Shown here in pieces: positions 24,053-35,393 of a DNA stretch of 64,000 nt (position 1 is the first letter of the stretch; every line of letters starts with the position of its first letter). The stretch is from Parasitella parasitica. Lineage: Eukaryota; Mucoromycota; Mucoromycetes; Mucorales; Mucoraceae. Made by a program: the position numbers and the translations under genes. The notes beneath the pieces were generated by a model. The model did no database searches. It was given only the letters and a program-made list of their open reading frames with translations, and was not told where the DNA came from. The stretch lies in assembly GCA_025201805.1 (NCBI GenBank), contig MU619272.1:1-64000 (forward strand). Direction: 5' to 3'.

Positions 24053-24761
24053 TTACTTGGTAACTACAAGGATATAGGGAGCGTCATCAGTCAATTGACC
24101 GGAAAAAAACTTGACCTCTATAAAAACTTACCGCCAATTACGCCACAGGCCAAACGATCACCAGCATTACCAGTGGTCAGGGAGAGTTCGACTCCACCCA
24201 AACCAAGATCATCTTCATCAGCATGAACAATGACAGTGCGACTATAAAAGATTTTGTAAATATCCACATATTGTTTTTTAAAGATGGCAAAAAGCGCTTA
24301 CCCAATGATGGAAAGAGGACCAATCAACTTCAAATGAGTGTCTTCAACTTTCAAAGTGGCCTCACCAGCTTCGTTAGCGACGATGTTACCCAAATCACCA
24401 GCATGGCGAATTTCAGCATCGGGAGCACCGTGAGTCTTACCGGCAGGGTTATAGTGAGGACCGGCGGAAATACAACCTAAAAATTGTATTAGTCATTCAT
24501 TTGACAAAACGCGCAATGGCGAATTTGAAGCATATGTTGACTATGACCCTCCCGCCTTGGACAGTCAATCGAGTCGATTTTAGGTTATCAAAACTTACCA
24601 TTAGTGTTGTCTCCAAATTCGTGAATATGGAAACCATGCTTTCCGGGCTTCAAGCCAGTGAATTTAGCGTTAACGAGAACGGGGGCATTTTCAGTTTCTT
24701 GGGAGAACTTGACAGTACCAGAGACACCATTACCCTTGAGAACAGCAACAGCGTTGACCAT
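24053..24761 (-). CDS. SOD1: Cu/Zn superoxide dismutase
   Basis: Cytosolic enzyme that dismutates superoxide to oxygen and hydrogen peroxide. Exons 24761-24599, 24476-24302, 24241-24132 and 24063-24053 give 152 residues, a normal length. Metal ligands are visible: GFHIHEFGD (two Cu His), the bridging His in GPHYNP, Zn ligands in KTHGAPD and RHAGDLGN, and the last Cu His in [10 protein letters not shown]. The disulfide cysteines are CISAGP and ACGVIG. The final exon is only 11 nt and supplies the end of GVIGVTK plus the stop. The enzyme should be active. Confidence 0.96.
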
Positions 24762-25135
24762 TTTGATTTATGTAAAATGTGAAATTTAGTAGCAAAAGGA
24801 AAAGAGAAGAGATAAAAAAAAAAAGGAATCTCAATAGACGCTCTCTTATATAGCAGAAAAAAGACGTGGGGTGGGTCAGGGTATAATGTTCTTACTTGAC
24901 TCTTCGCGTCATTGATGTTTAGTAAGCTAGCTCTTTAGCCAATAAAAAAGTGCATGCATTACATCAAAAAAGTTAAGGTTTGCTGGTCATATTTATTCGT
25001 GTGCAGTATATTTGAAACAGGTTTGTTTCATTCGCTGCTTACCATTTGTTGAATATAGTATTGATTTTATTGTAAAAAAAAAAGAATGAGATAAATACTA
25101 AACAGAGAATGTAGCTTGAAATTTTACGGGAATAT
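24762..25135. other. SOD1 upstream region
   Basis: About 370 bp holding the SOD1 promoter and the 3' flank of the RNA-binding protein gene. No open frame is seen. Confidence 0.5.
24845..24852 (-). promoter_or_regulatory. TATA box of SOD1
   Basis: Read on the minus strand the sequence is TATATAAG, about 85 bp upstream of the SOD1 start codon. A G-rich run (GGGGTGGGT on the plus strand) lies about 15 bp further out. Confidence 0.55.
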
Positions 25136-27421
25136 CTAGTTTCTTTGGTAGCCATAAGAACGATAGCCGTAATTCTTCTGAGGTTGGTTGGTTTGGGATA
25201 CCAAATTAGTGGGACTTTGCGAGCCAATGTTGGTATTGGAGGTTGAGGGGTTTGATACGCCAGATGTCATTTGTAATAAGAGCTGAGCCAACGCAGGATT
25301 CCCTCCAGCAGCTGTGTTTAATAATGAAGCCATGGTAGGCTGTTGCTGAATAGGCTGTTGCTGGATGGCAACTGCTGCAGGAGCTATGCTGTTGGGCATA
25401 CCAGTGGTACCTAAACTATTAGCCAAAGTAGCTAGCAACTGAGGTATTGAAAGCTGGCTAGACGTGGTAGGAGTAGAAGTCGGTGGTGGTAAAGATACTG
25501 CAGCTGACTTGATCTTTGCAAGAGTGTCAGATTGAATCAGATTATAAATGGTAGCAAGGCTACTGGGATCAATATTAGGAGAAGTAGATAACGGCGGGTT
25601 TTGTTGGTATGACGATTGAGTTACATAGTTGGGTTGTTGTACCGGCAGCTGTTGAGATGGGGATTGGTATTGATAGCCTCTTGCAGAATTATAATATGGT
25701 TTTTGTGAATAAGTATTATTGTTGAATTGAGATTCGGGTTGACGTCCGTAGGATGGGCTATTGTATTGAGATCCATTGCTATAATTGTACGAGCCGCGAC
25801 GCGTTTCTGCAGCACCAGAAGGAGTATTGTATTGAGGACGTTTTTGCTTGTATCTCGATTGAGGTTGTCTTAATTCAGGGTGAGTGTTTTGAACAATACT
25901 GACAGCTTCATTTGGTGTAACGCTATCATATTCTAGAAAGAAGCAAATGTTAATAAAGCCTATATTTGTATAAAACAAACACTACTACCATCATAACGAA
26001 CGCCATCACCATGGTCGACCGGCGCAAATACTTGGAGGTAGACCTTACCTTGGCTTGAGTTCCTGCCGTCAATTAAAACAATCGCTTTTACACCTTCCAA
26101 TACCATTTGCTTTACTAATTCATCGCGAGAGTAGTTTGCATAATTGAGTATAGCAGTATTCGTTTGAATGTTCGCTTGAGCAAGCAAGCTTTCAATGTAA
26201 TTCCTCAAGCCGTGATCATTATTCCAAGAAATAATCTGAACAGCTGGAGCCTCATTACCATTACGCGCAATGATTAAAGGACTATTATTAGTATCATAAT
26301 TGTATCCGGCAGCAGCAGCAGAATTAATGTGTCTTGCATAGTCAGGGCGATAATTATTCTCTCTTTGATATACATTGTTGGGATTAGAAATGCTAGGCTC
26401 GTTATTCATTCGATGATATTCAGGGCGATAGTTATCTGTTCTCTCAGTATCGAAGCCATTACTATGGTGATTATTGGCAGTAATCGTGTTGTTACCATTG
26501 TATTCGCGTTGACGGTTTCGATGATCGTTCATTATTTTGGGCTCACGACCGTTTCTGCTTTCGCTGTTTCGTCTCTTGTTGGCATCACGGTGAGGAGGGG
26601 AGCGACTACAGCTGCGACTCGTGTTATTATCGTGTTTATTACGATGCCCTTGATTTCGTCGTCGACCTTCATTCTCAGAAAGTCTGGCAAATTTAGGCTT
26701 TCTCTTACAAATCTCCAAATCTGGGAGACAAGGAAATATATTAGTGCATCTAGGGAATATAATTTAAATCCAATCAATACTTACTTAATAATACGTTTTT
26801 AAAGGTCTTGTAATTTTCAGCTTCAACAGCACGAGCACATTGTTCAGGATTCTCGAAATGAACAAACCCAAAAGTGCTCTTTTGAACAACTTCTAAAACC
26901 TCACCATACTTGCTAAAATAATCCATTAACTCTTGTTTACTTGTGCTTTTTGGCAGTTGATGAATTAACATGCGTGACTCAGGAATAACCTTATTCCAAT
27001 CGATGTGTCTTTTGGCCAACGTTTGAGCAGGTTGCTCGGTATTGAGTCTTGCTCTATTGTTAGCATTCAAGGTAGAATCACTCTTTCTTCTACTACTAAG
27101 AAGAGAGTACTCATCAAACTCATCTAAGACTGGCGGCTGTGTTTGCTGTACGTTGGCTTGTTCGCTACCTTGACATTGATGATGATCGTTCTCAACAGCA
27201 AGTTCTTGATTAGTATCTGCAGCTTCCACTTTCACTTCAATGCCGGTAATATTTGTAGGGATAGGAGTGACAGTAAAATCTCGACTACCATCTGTATTAC
27301 CATCATCACTACTTTTACTAATGTTACTAGGTTCGTTGGTACTACTGCTATTAGCAAATAATGCTGAAAAAAAGTCATCTACGACTGATGGACTATTTTC
27401 GTTTGCATGGGGTTCAGTCAT
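25136..27421 (-). CDS. RRM protein with anticodon-binding-like domain (Nab3/NCOA5-like)
   Basis: Nuclear RNA-binding protein whose layout fits yeast Nab3 (Nrd1-Nab3-Sen1 termination of noncoding transcripts) and animal NCOA5. Exons 27421-26785, 26720-25989 and 25932-25136 give 721 residues. An acidic N-terminal third is followed by one RRM near residues 145-215 (SRMLIHQLPKSTSKQELMDY, FGFVHFENPEQ). Next comes an Arg/Asp/Asn/His-rich linker and an anticodon-binding-like alpha/beta domain near 365-450 (VQIISWNNDHGLRNYIESLL, KAIVLIDGRN). The C terminus is Asn/Gln/Ser/Tyr-rich and prion-like. The two intron joins fall inside conserved segments and keep frame. Whether it acts in termination is inference. 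Start: first ATG, preceded by stops. Confidence 0.85.
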
Positions 27422-28018
27422 CTTAATAAGTCTCGTTTTTTCTTTCTTTTCACACACAGAGAGATTGATACAGACAGACAACAAGGAAATAGGCGACTTA
27501 TATATACTGGATATATATACAGAAAGGATAAAATGTTGTAAAATAGAGTAAAATGTGTAAAATAAACGGGATATCTGGCTACTTTGATTGATTAATCCGA
27601 CTTTTTTTTGTTTTCCTTACAAACTTGTGAAGGGGCAAGGTCCTAAAAGCGATTTTTGTTTATGAATGAAAAAAAGAAAGATACAGAAAAATTCTTCAAG
27701 GCTCCTTTTAAAGGAGTAATTAGCCATATGCTACGTCACGAAGCACAGTATATCATCCTTGATAGTTTAAATGTTAGAGACTAGTGTCAATAAACCGAAA
27801 AAAAAATATCTGCTGAATTCTTAAGGTATAATCTCTTGATTGACATAAAGATAGCTACTTGCATTTGTTCTTGAATTCTTCATAATTCTTTGAAATCTAT
27901 CACTATTTCGCATTGCCATTTAGCGATGGTCACGCAGCAGTTTTTTTTTGAAGATAAAGAGATTAAAAAGCTCAACTGGTTTAACAGTTCCAGTCTTTGC
28001 AAAGCCATAAAATTCATC
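27422..28018. other. Divergent promoter region RRM protein / PRP22
   Basis: About 600 bp between the start of the RRM gene and the PRP22 ATG. A short in-frame extension of the PRP22 reading frame exists from about 27890, but the family N terminus begins at 28019. No separate gene is seen. Confidence 0.5.
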
Positions 28019-31000
28019 ATGGACGATATTGAAAAGTTGGAACATCTGTCCTTGGTACAGAAAGTAGTCAGTGAGCTCTACAATCATACAGGCTTACATG
28101 AACAAGTTTTGGGTAGGTTTTGTTTAAACACACAGCATCCGTCCATCTAATATATTCCAAAGCTGAATTTATTATCCACCTTCACGACGAGGCAAAAGGA
28201 TCTCTTTCTGATTTCAAGAAAATGCTTAAAGATTCTGATGCGGATTTTCCAGAAGCTTTTGTTGAGAATTTAGATCGCATCATCAAGACTTTAAAACCTA
28301 AACGCAAGGTACATAGGGAGGAGAATATGGATACAAAGGCACAAACATTCCCAGGGTTAACTGTGCAGGATGATCCTGATTGGCAAAAGAAGAGACAAGA
28401 AGATACGGCGGTTGCAGATGATATGTTGGCAGAATTAGAGGGATTCAAATCAACAACGGCACCCGCTACTGAAGGATCTCAATCGTCAGCAACTAAGCGC
28501 AGACGCCAAAGTCCCTCGCCCGAGAGAAGACACCGTAGACACCGATCCAGATCTAGATCACCTGCACGTAAAGACGATAAACCTGTCATTTACAAAATTT
28601 ATGATGGCACAGTAACCAACATCAAGGATTTTGGTGCTTTTGTTCGCTTAGAAGGTGTCAAAGGAAAAGCAGAAGGTTTAGTGCATGTTGGTTCTTTGGT
28701 TCAAGGGCGAGTCAACAATCCGCGTGATGTAGTAAGACAATCGCAACCTGTTAAAGTTAAGGTGATGTCCGTGGCTGGAAACCGAATCAGTTTATCAATG
28801 AAAGATGTTGATCAACGAACTGGCGAAGACCTGACTCCTAATTTGCGTGGTAGATCTCAAAGCGAAGTTGAAGAGATGACTTCTCGAAACCCTGATAGAC
28901 CTTCCTTCATGACTGGATCAAATTCGAATCCAATAGGCGCCAAAGGTGTCGAAGATATACCTTCTCGATCCGTTAAACGCATGTCTTCACCAGAGCGTTG
29001 GGAACTAAAGCAATTGATTGCTTCCGGTGTTGTTGATCCTGCCGACTATCCTGAATTGAATGAGGATACTGATTTCTCTGGTAATGTGGAGACAGAAGAA
29101 GAGATTGATGTGGAAGTCCGTGAAGAGGAGCCACCGTTTTTGAAAGGCCAAACTAAACAAACACTGGATTTGAGTCCAGTCAAGGTTGTCAAAATTCCTG
29201 ATGGCACCATGAATCGTTCTGCTCTAGCTGGTGCTTCATTGGCAAAAGAGCGTAGAGAACTGAGGCAGCAGCAACAGCAGCAAGAGATGGACGCGGTACC
29301 CCAAGATGTGAATACACCTTGGTTAGATCCTATGGCTGGTCCTGATGGAAGACAATTTGCTCAAGATGCTCGTGGTTCAGCCGCAGGCTCCAAACCAGAC
29401 CAAGTGCCCGAATGGAAGAAAGCAACTTTTAATAACGCCACTACCTTTGGTAAAGTTACTAGCTTGTCAATTCAAGAACAACGCGAGTCTCTTCCTACTT
29501 TTAAGCTTCGCTCTTCGCTTATTGAAGCTGTTCGAGAGGTAAGTGTTTGCTGATTCACATCGACATTTTACTTATATATCTGTAGAACCAAATGTTGATT
29601 GTCGTTGGTGATACTGGTTCCGGAAAAACCACTCAAATGACACAGTATCTAGCTGAAGAAGGGTTTGCTAACAACGGAAGAATCGGTTGTACTCAACCTC
29701 GTCGCGTTGCTGCCATGTCTGTTGCTAAACGTGTCGCTGAAGAAGTTGGTTGTCGTGTAGGCCAAGAAGTTGGTTACACTATTCGTTTTGAGGACTGCAC
29801 TAGTCCTGAAACTCGTATCAAATACATGACGGATGGTATGCTTCTAAGAGAATGTCTTATCGATCCTGAAATGAGTCAATACTCTGTTGTCATTCTTGAT
29901 GAAGCTCACGAAAGAACCATTTCCACTGATGTACTCTTTGGGCTACTGAAAAGAGCAGCCAAAAGACGCCCCGATCTCAAATTGGTTATCACTTCTGCTA
30001 CCTTGGACGCTGATAAGTTTGCTACCTACTTTAACAATTGCCCTATCTTCACTATTCCCGGTAGAACGTATCCTGTCGAAGTTTTGTATACAAAGGACCC
30101 CGAAACTGACTATTTGGATGCTGCTCTCATTACTGTAATGCAAATCCATCTCTCTGAACCTCCTGGCGATATTTTGCTGTTCTTGACAGGTCAAGAAGAA
30201 ATCGATACAGCTTCTGAAATTCTATTTGAGCGTATGAAAGCGCTCGGAAATGATGTACCAGAGCTGATTGTGCTACCGGTTTATAGTGCTTTACCGTCTG
30301 AAATGCAATCTCGTATCTTTGATCCTGCTCCTCCAGGCAGCCGTAAGGTTGTTATTGCTACCAATATTGCCGAAACTTCTATCACTATCGATGGCATCTA
30401 TTATGTTATCGATCCAGGGTTTGTAAAGCAAAACAAATGGGATGCTAAGCTTGGTATGGATTCCTTGGTTGTTGTTCCCATATCACAAGCTGCTGCGAGA
30501 CAGCGTGCTGGCCGTGCCGGCCGTACTGGTCCTGGAAAATGCTATCGCCTTTACACTGAGACCGCTTACCGCAACGAGATGTTACCCAATACGATTCCTG
30601 AAATTCAATTGCTCAATTTGTCAATGACTGTACTAACTTTGAAGGCCATGGGTATCAACGATTTATTGCATTTTGATTTTATGGATCCACCTCCAGAAAA
30701 TAATTTAATCCAAGCTTTGGAACAGTTATACGCACTTCAAGCCCTTGATGATGAGGGTCTTTTGACTCGCCTTGGTCGCAAGATGGCTGAATTCCCTTTG
30801 GACCCTCAGTTGTCGAAAATGCTAATTCAATCTGTGGATTTGGGTTGTTCTGAAGAGATTTTAACTATTGTTGCTATGCTGACTGCGCAGAATGTATTTT
30901 ACAGACCTAAAGAGAAACAGGCCCAAGCAGATCAAAAGAAGGCCAAGTTTCATCAGCCTGAGGGTGACCATTTGACACTTTTGACTGTATACAATGGCTG

Positions 31001-31635
31001 GAAAGGAAGTAAATTTTCAAATGCCTGGTGTTTTGATAATTACATTCAAGCTCGCAGCATGAAACGCGCGCAAGATGTAAGAAAACAATTGCTTGGTATT
31101 ATGGATAGGTATGTAAAGACTGCAGTTAGATCTGAAGTAAACTAATTGCTGTTGAATATGCAGATATCGCCATGATATTGTTTCTTGTGGCAGAAACTAT
31201 ACGAAGGTCTGTAGAGCTCTAGTATCTGGTTATTTCAGAAATGCTGCAAAGAAAGACCCTCAAGAAGGTTACAAGACATTATTAGAAGGAACCCCTGTGT
31301 ATATCCATCCTTCTAGTGCGCTATTCAACAAGGGCCCTGAATGGTACGTTAATTTGCATTTTAAATGAATTCCATATATTTATGTTATATCTAGGGTTAT
31401 CTATCATGAGATTGTCTTTACATCTAAGGAATACATGCGCGAAATCACAGCAATCGACCCTAAATGGTTGACAGAAGCCGCACCTACTTTCTTCCGAATT
31501 GCAGATGCCAACAAGATTTCCAAACGCAAGAAACAAGAGAAAATTGAACCACTATTTAATCGTTATGAGAAGCCCAACGAATGGCGTCTCAGCAGAGCCA
31601 AGCGTGGTGGACGAATCAGCCAAACGTTTGGTTAG
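28019..31635 (+). CDS. PRP22: Pre-mRNA splicing DEAH-box helicase PRP22/DHX8
   Basis: ATP-dependent RNA helicase that releases spliced mRNA from the spliceosome. Exons 28019-28112, 28163-29538, 29586-31108, 31164-31343 and 31395-31635 give 1137 residues. The N-terminal helical domain starts [15 protein letters not shown], as in DHX8. An RS-like block ([20 protein letters not shown]) precedes the S1 RNA-binding domain near 173-250 ([17 protein letters not shown]). Helicase motifs are complete: [10 protein letters not shown] near 498, [12 protein letters not shown] near 594, SAT near 626, [10 protein letters not shown] and QRAGRAGR. The winged-helix, ratchet and OB-fold end reads PTFFRIAD. Convergent with the methyltransferase; 54 bp between stops. 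Confidence 0.96.
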
Positions 31636-31689
31636 ATTTCTGTGTTTATTTCAAGTAATCAGTTTGATAATAAAGAGCAAAGGGGATAG

Positions 31690-32393
31690 TTAAGCACTTG
31701 ATTTGCGATTGATGTAAAAATAGTAGTAAATAGCTGGTGCTCCAGGTTTGTCATTTGGTTGTGGCACATGGATAGGAATGCGTTTCTCTGTTTTCCAGAG
31801 AAACTGCTTTTGATCATCAGTATAGAATTCTCTTTCACCAGAGAAAGATATAGATAACCAATACGCATTTGGCTCTGCAACAGATAACATTTCATTTGAC
31901 AATCGCTTTAATTGAGACTGATTCTCATCATCTCCACATGCAATTGTATCAACTAAGCCTTTATCAATAATAATCGAATATTGATGTTTTGGAAGGTAGG
32001 ATTTGAGATTGTACAAACAATTGCCAGAGATCCATGATATGTCTGAATAATTTTGGTTTTGTCGTTGTTTTTCAACTGTTACAGACTTCATGTATTCTAT
32101 GACATTTTCTGCATAGTCGACATTTACAATGTTTTTGTACCCAGAGTCTGCGATATCAAATGCAAGCTCAGAATTGCCACACCCTTTTTTTTAAAAAAAA
32201 ATTAATTCTTATGTTTAATTTTGCAGACACTTCTATTACCCAAGTGAAGAATGTCTTTATCTTTGTCGAAATAAGGCTCAAGCTCTGTTTTGATGTTATT
32301 CCATGTAAGCAACCATTCAAAATGCTTTTCTTTTTCAAATCGAGTTTCCCAATACTTCTTCTCGTGGAAAGGAACAGCATTCACTTTGGCCAT
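31690..32393 (-). CDS. SAM-dependent methyltransferase, EEF1AKMT4/METTL13-N type
   Basis: Class I methyltransferase of the group that trimethylates lysines of elongation factor 1A in animals. Exons 32393-32240 and 32183-31690 give 215 residues. Motif I LGCGNSE spans the splice junction; upstream is EKKYWETRFEKEKHFEWL, the usual lead-in of this family (YWexRf...fEWl), and downstream NIVNVDYAENVIEYM (acidic loop) and IIIDKGLVDTI (motif IV). The intron is 56 nt and has an unusual A-rich acceptor (a run of A then AG) with no pyrimidine tract, but only this acceptor restores LGCG. Substrate assignment is by family only. Confidence 0.87.
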
Positions 32394-32543
32394 TTTTCTA
32401 TTATACCGCTTCTTTGTTTAATAAGATAAGGAGAGCTATTCACCCCAACATATTTATACGTTATGATACATTTGAAAACGTCACGCAAGCAGGAGCTAAT
32501 ATAGCTTGATTTCAACGTCATAGAGCATACATCTAATACATGT

Positions 32544-33356
32544 TTATTTCTCCTTTTTGAATTTGACTTCAATGTTGCTTATACCAACAGGCTCTCCTGA
32601 CTATCAATCACAAATAAAATGAGTCTTTCAATTGTAATATGTCATTTTATTTTACCTTTTCATCATACTCTGCCCATTCACCTTCAACAAGATCGATATC
32701 CTCAAAATCGGTACCTGATTCAGTACCTTTGCATGTCCAACCATTCTAATAAAGGTTTATTAATGAGTGTAGATCAATATTTGCCTTGTATCAAAAACAT
32801 ACTCTTGGCTCAAAGCCAACTAGGTCTAGACCACGGCAATCGAACTGAGCTATTTGCTGAAATTTATTATTTTCCTCAATTTCATACTTTCTAATCTTGA
32901 AAGAAGGTTCGAATTCTACATGAAAGGATATTTACTCAGCATTTGATTGTTAAAATGATTTCTGACTTACGAGCAGTGAGATCCCGTTTACAGAACTTAC
33001 ACCGCATCACTAAGTTCGCGGAACCACGAGAAGAATTCATATCGTATGAATCCTGTATGAGTACTAATCAACAACACAATTCAGAAGACTTATATTTCGG
33101 CTTTTTACATGTCGATTAAAAGAAATCCATGACTCATCAACCTCGTGACAACTAGTGCATTCAATCTATCGTAATATTAAAGTTTTATTTTTGGGCAAGT
33201 GGTCTTCATACAATACCTTGAAATGCCATTCATAGTCCTCGACAGGAACAAGATCAGTAACGTTCTCAAGTTCTGCTTTAATGTATAATCCTAATTTCTA
33301 TTGTATCATATATAAACACCAAGTTTGATACAATTCTTGTTTATACATACAACCAT
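32544..33356 (-). CDS. CXXC-motif zinc-binding protein (CZIB/UPF0587)
   Basis: Small conserved eukaryotic protein (human CZIB/C1orf123, yeast YCR090C) of unclear function. Seven exons, 33356-33351, 33297-33217, 33165-33109, 33052-32971, 32915-32803, 32745-32656 and 32600-32544, give 161 residues (human 160). The two CxxC zinc pairs are CTSC in exon 3 and CKFC in exon 4. Other family marks are KAELENVTDLVPVEDYEWHF, FDCRGLDLVGFEPRNGW, ESGTDFEDIDLVEGEWAEYD and EPVGI. The first exon is six bases (Met-Val), chosen because the donor GTATGT is strong and KLGLYIKAELEN follows. Almost half of the gene is intron. Confidence 0.9.
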
Positions 33357-35393
33357 ATACTCGTTCCAATATTGTAGTTTATATTCAGATACAATATGAA
33401 AAAAATTTCACTCTAGTTCACAATTGCAAATGAATCTAGCGAAGTCCTACAATCACGTGATTTACAGTGAATTTAGCGACCACATAATGCTACGACGAGC
33501 TTGTTTGTACACTTGCAGGTGCTGCTGTGGACCTGATTTCAGTTTTTATTATATAAGGGCTTTTTTAAAGCAAATATGTTGTTGCATTCTTATAATATCA
33601 CATGGTTACTGTCGGTTTTCGCCTATTAATTGAAGGTTGAATCTCATCTCAATTCCAATATATTGACACTGACATTCAAATAGAATTGTATAAAGACTTT
33701 TAGAAACCAGGACCAGAGCAATCCTGGCTTCCTTTTCAATCTTTAATAAAGACCCTACGTTCTCCGTGATACAATCGCTTGTAGTCTCTTTATATAATTG
33801 CCTTTGGAAATAATCGTTATTCATATAGATCTCAGTTACCCTGTTTCAACTCAGTTGTCATGGCAATCGTTCCTGATCGGATCTAAGGTTAAATATTACC
33901 AGTTATTATTCTAAATAGTAATTAGAAGTATTCAATTTCCCCCCGTTCGTGTGGTCCTCTCTGTTGGGTTAAAAAAGATAATAAAAAACCAAATGTTAAC
34001 GAGATACGAAAACTTAAAGATACTTTATTTAAGATCGAAATTGCATCTGCTATTTATACTTTTTACAACTACATAAATTTATGGTGACTTATTTAAATTA
34101 CTAATTGACAAGACTAATTCACAGTGACAATCTACTTGACAGGGTACGATATGAGGTTATACAGCAAGGGCTACACGTCTTTGATCTGACAGTGCCTTAA
34201 CATTTATCCTGGTGCTCAGTGTTATATCAATAACATGGCAAGGTCTCACATCAGGATCTCAGATCAGTCCCAGGTGTTGTATCCATATAAAGGCTACATA
34301 TGTCATATCTAACTTAGTCATGATATTAATTGTTGGTAATTCTTTTATAAATAAGGAATAAGCTACAAGTTGTAATTGGACCTCTTGCAAGGTTCCAGGC
34401 TTATTCAAAGAATACATCTGGGATGCCGGGAAGACATCCTACCCAATCTTCTCTTTAATGTAAAATAGAAAGATAGGTCTGTCCTGGAAATGCTGTGATT
34501 TAATAAGGTTTGATACTTCTGGTCAAACATCAGATGTTATGTGGATAAACATTGATTGGGATATATTCTAGTATAAATAGAGATCATATCTTTCGTCAAT
34601 AAAAGTCTTCAGTTTGGTATCTGGTTTTATTCAGAAAAGTCTTTATTACTTTATACAGATCATATTTACATAACATTACGCTGCGCCCTTTGACACTATC
34701 ACAACACCTTATTTATAACTCAATATGGCATGTTCATGGACAATATATACAGTCTATCGTTCCATTCTCTAAATCACATCATGTCCCACACTTGTATCTT
34801 ATCTGGTGTGAACTACTGGCAGTCTTTCACATATCATATTGAATTAGTAAAGCAGATCTTAGTTCTTGACTAAGATCCTGAGAATAAAGCATTGATAATA
34901 AGAATTATACCATTAATATTATACATTTAAAGACGATTGTACAATTTGAGTACTCCACATTAATTAAACACTGCTTACTGCTTTCCCGTAAAGCTTTATT
35001 TAATCAAGATCAAGTTATTAAATCAGTAACTTAAATTAACTGTATTTTACTTTACTATAAGTAAGGTCAAGTTCAAGTAGCTAAACAGAACTCCATTTAG
35101 ATCCACTAGTATATAAACCATCATTTTTTCCATGTAATAAACGAGATCTTTACCTGATTAATTCACAACCGTTTTATTTGAATAATTTCTCATGCTGATA
35201 AATCAACCGCAGCGTATCATTTGAACTCATTTAGCATCAAATGGAAACACAATACAGAGATAGGGTTTGCTGCCTATAGCAATTGCAAAGCATTTGTTAA
35301 GCCGCCACGTAATTTCAAACCTTGTATGAAAATGTACGGTAATTATCAATTCGCTCTAGTGTGAACGAAGATTTCACCGAAATTCAATTTTAT
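33357..35393. other. Intergenic region containing a candidate solo LTR
   Basis: About 2 kb without a gene. Apart from the LTR candidate at 33962-34706 it holds scattered short frames with no signature. A TATATAAA at about 35111 followed by AATAAA near 35137 echoes the LTR layout, but I could not define termini. Confidence 0.5.
33962..34706 (+). mobile_element. Candidate solo LTR of a retrotransposon
   Basis: A 745-bp segment bounded by TGTTG and CAACA, the short inverted termini usual for LTRs. Near its 3' end it has TATAAATA (34572-34579) followed about 20 bp later by AATAAA (34598-34603) and about 100 bp of U5-like sequence, the order expected of U3-R-U5 on the plus strand. It has no coding capacity. 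I found no clean 4-6 bp target duplication (CTCTC before, CCTTA after), so the boundaries may be off or the site has decayed. Not verified by a second copy in this window. Confidence 0.45.

Noticed and set aside
23987-24226. Plus-strand open frame of 79 codons with a Pro/Ser-rich end
   Set aside because: It is the antisense of the last SOD1 exons and intron; SOD1 on the minus strand explains the sequence fully.
35105-35145. Second LTR-like promoter/poly(A) arrangement (TATATAAA then AATAAA)
   Set aside because: No TG...CA termini could be paired around it.
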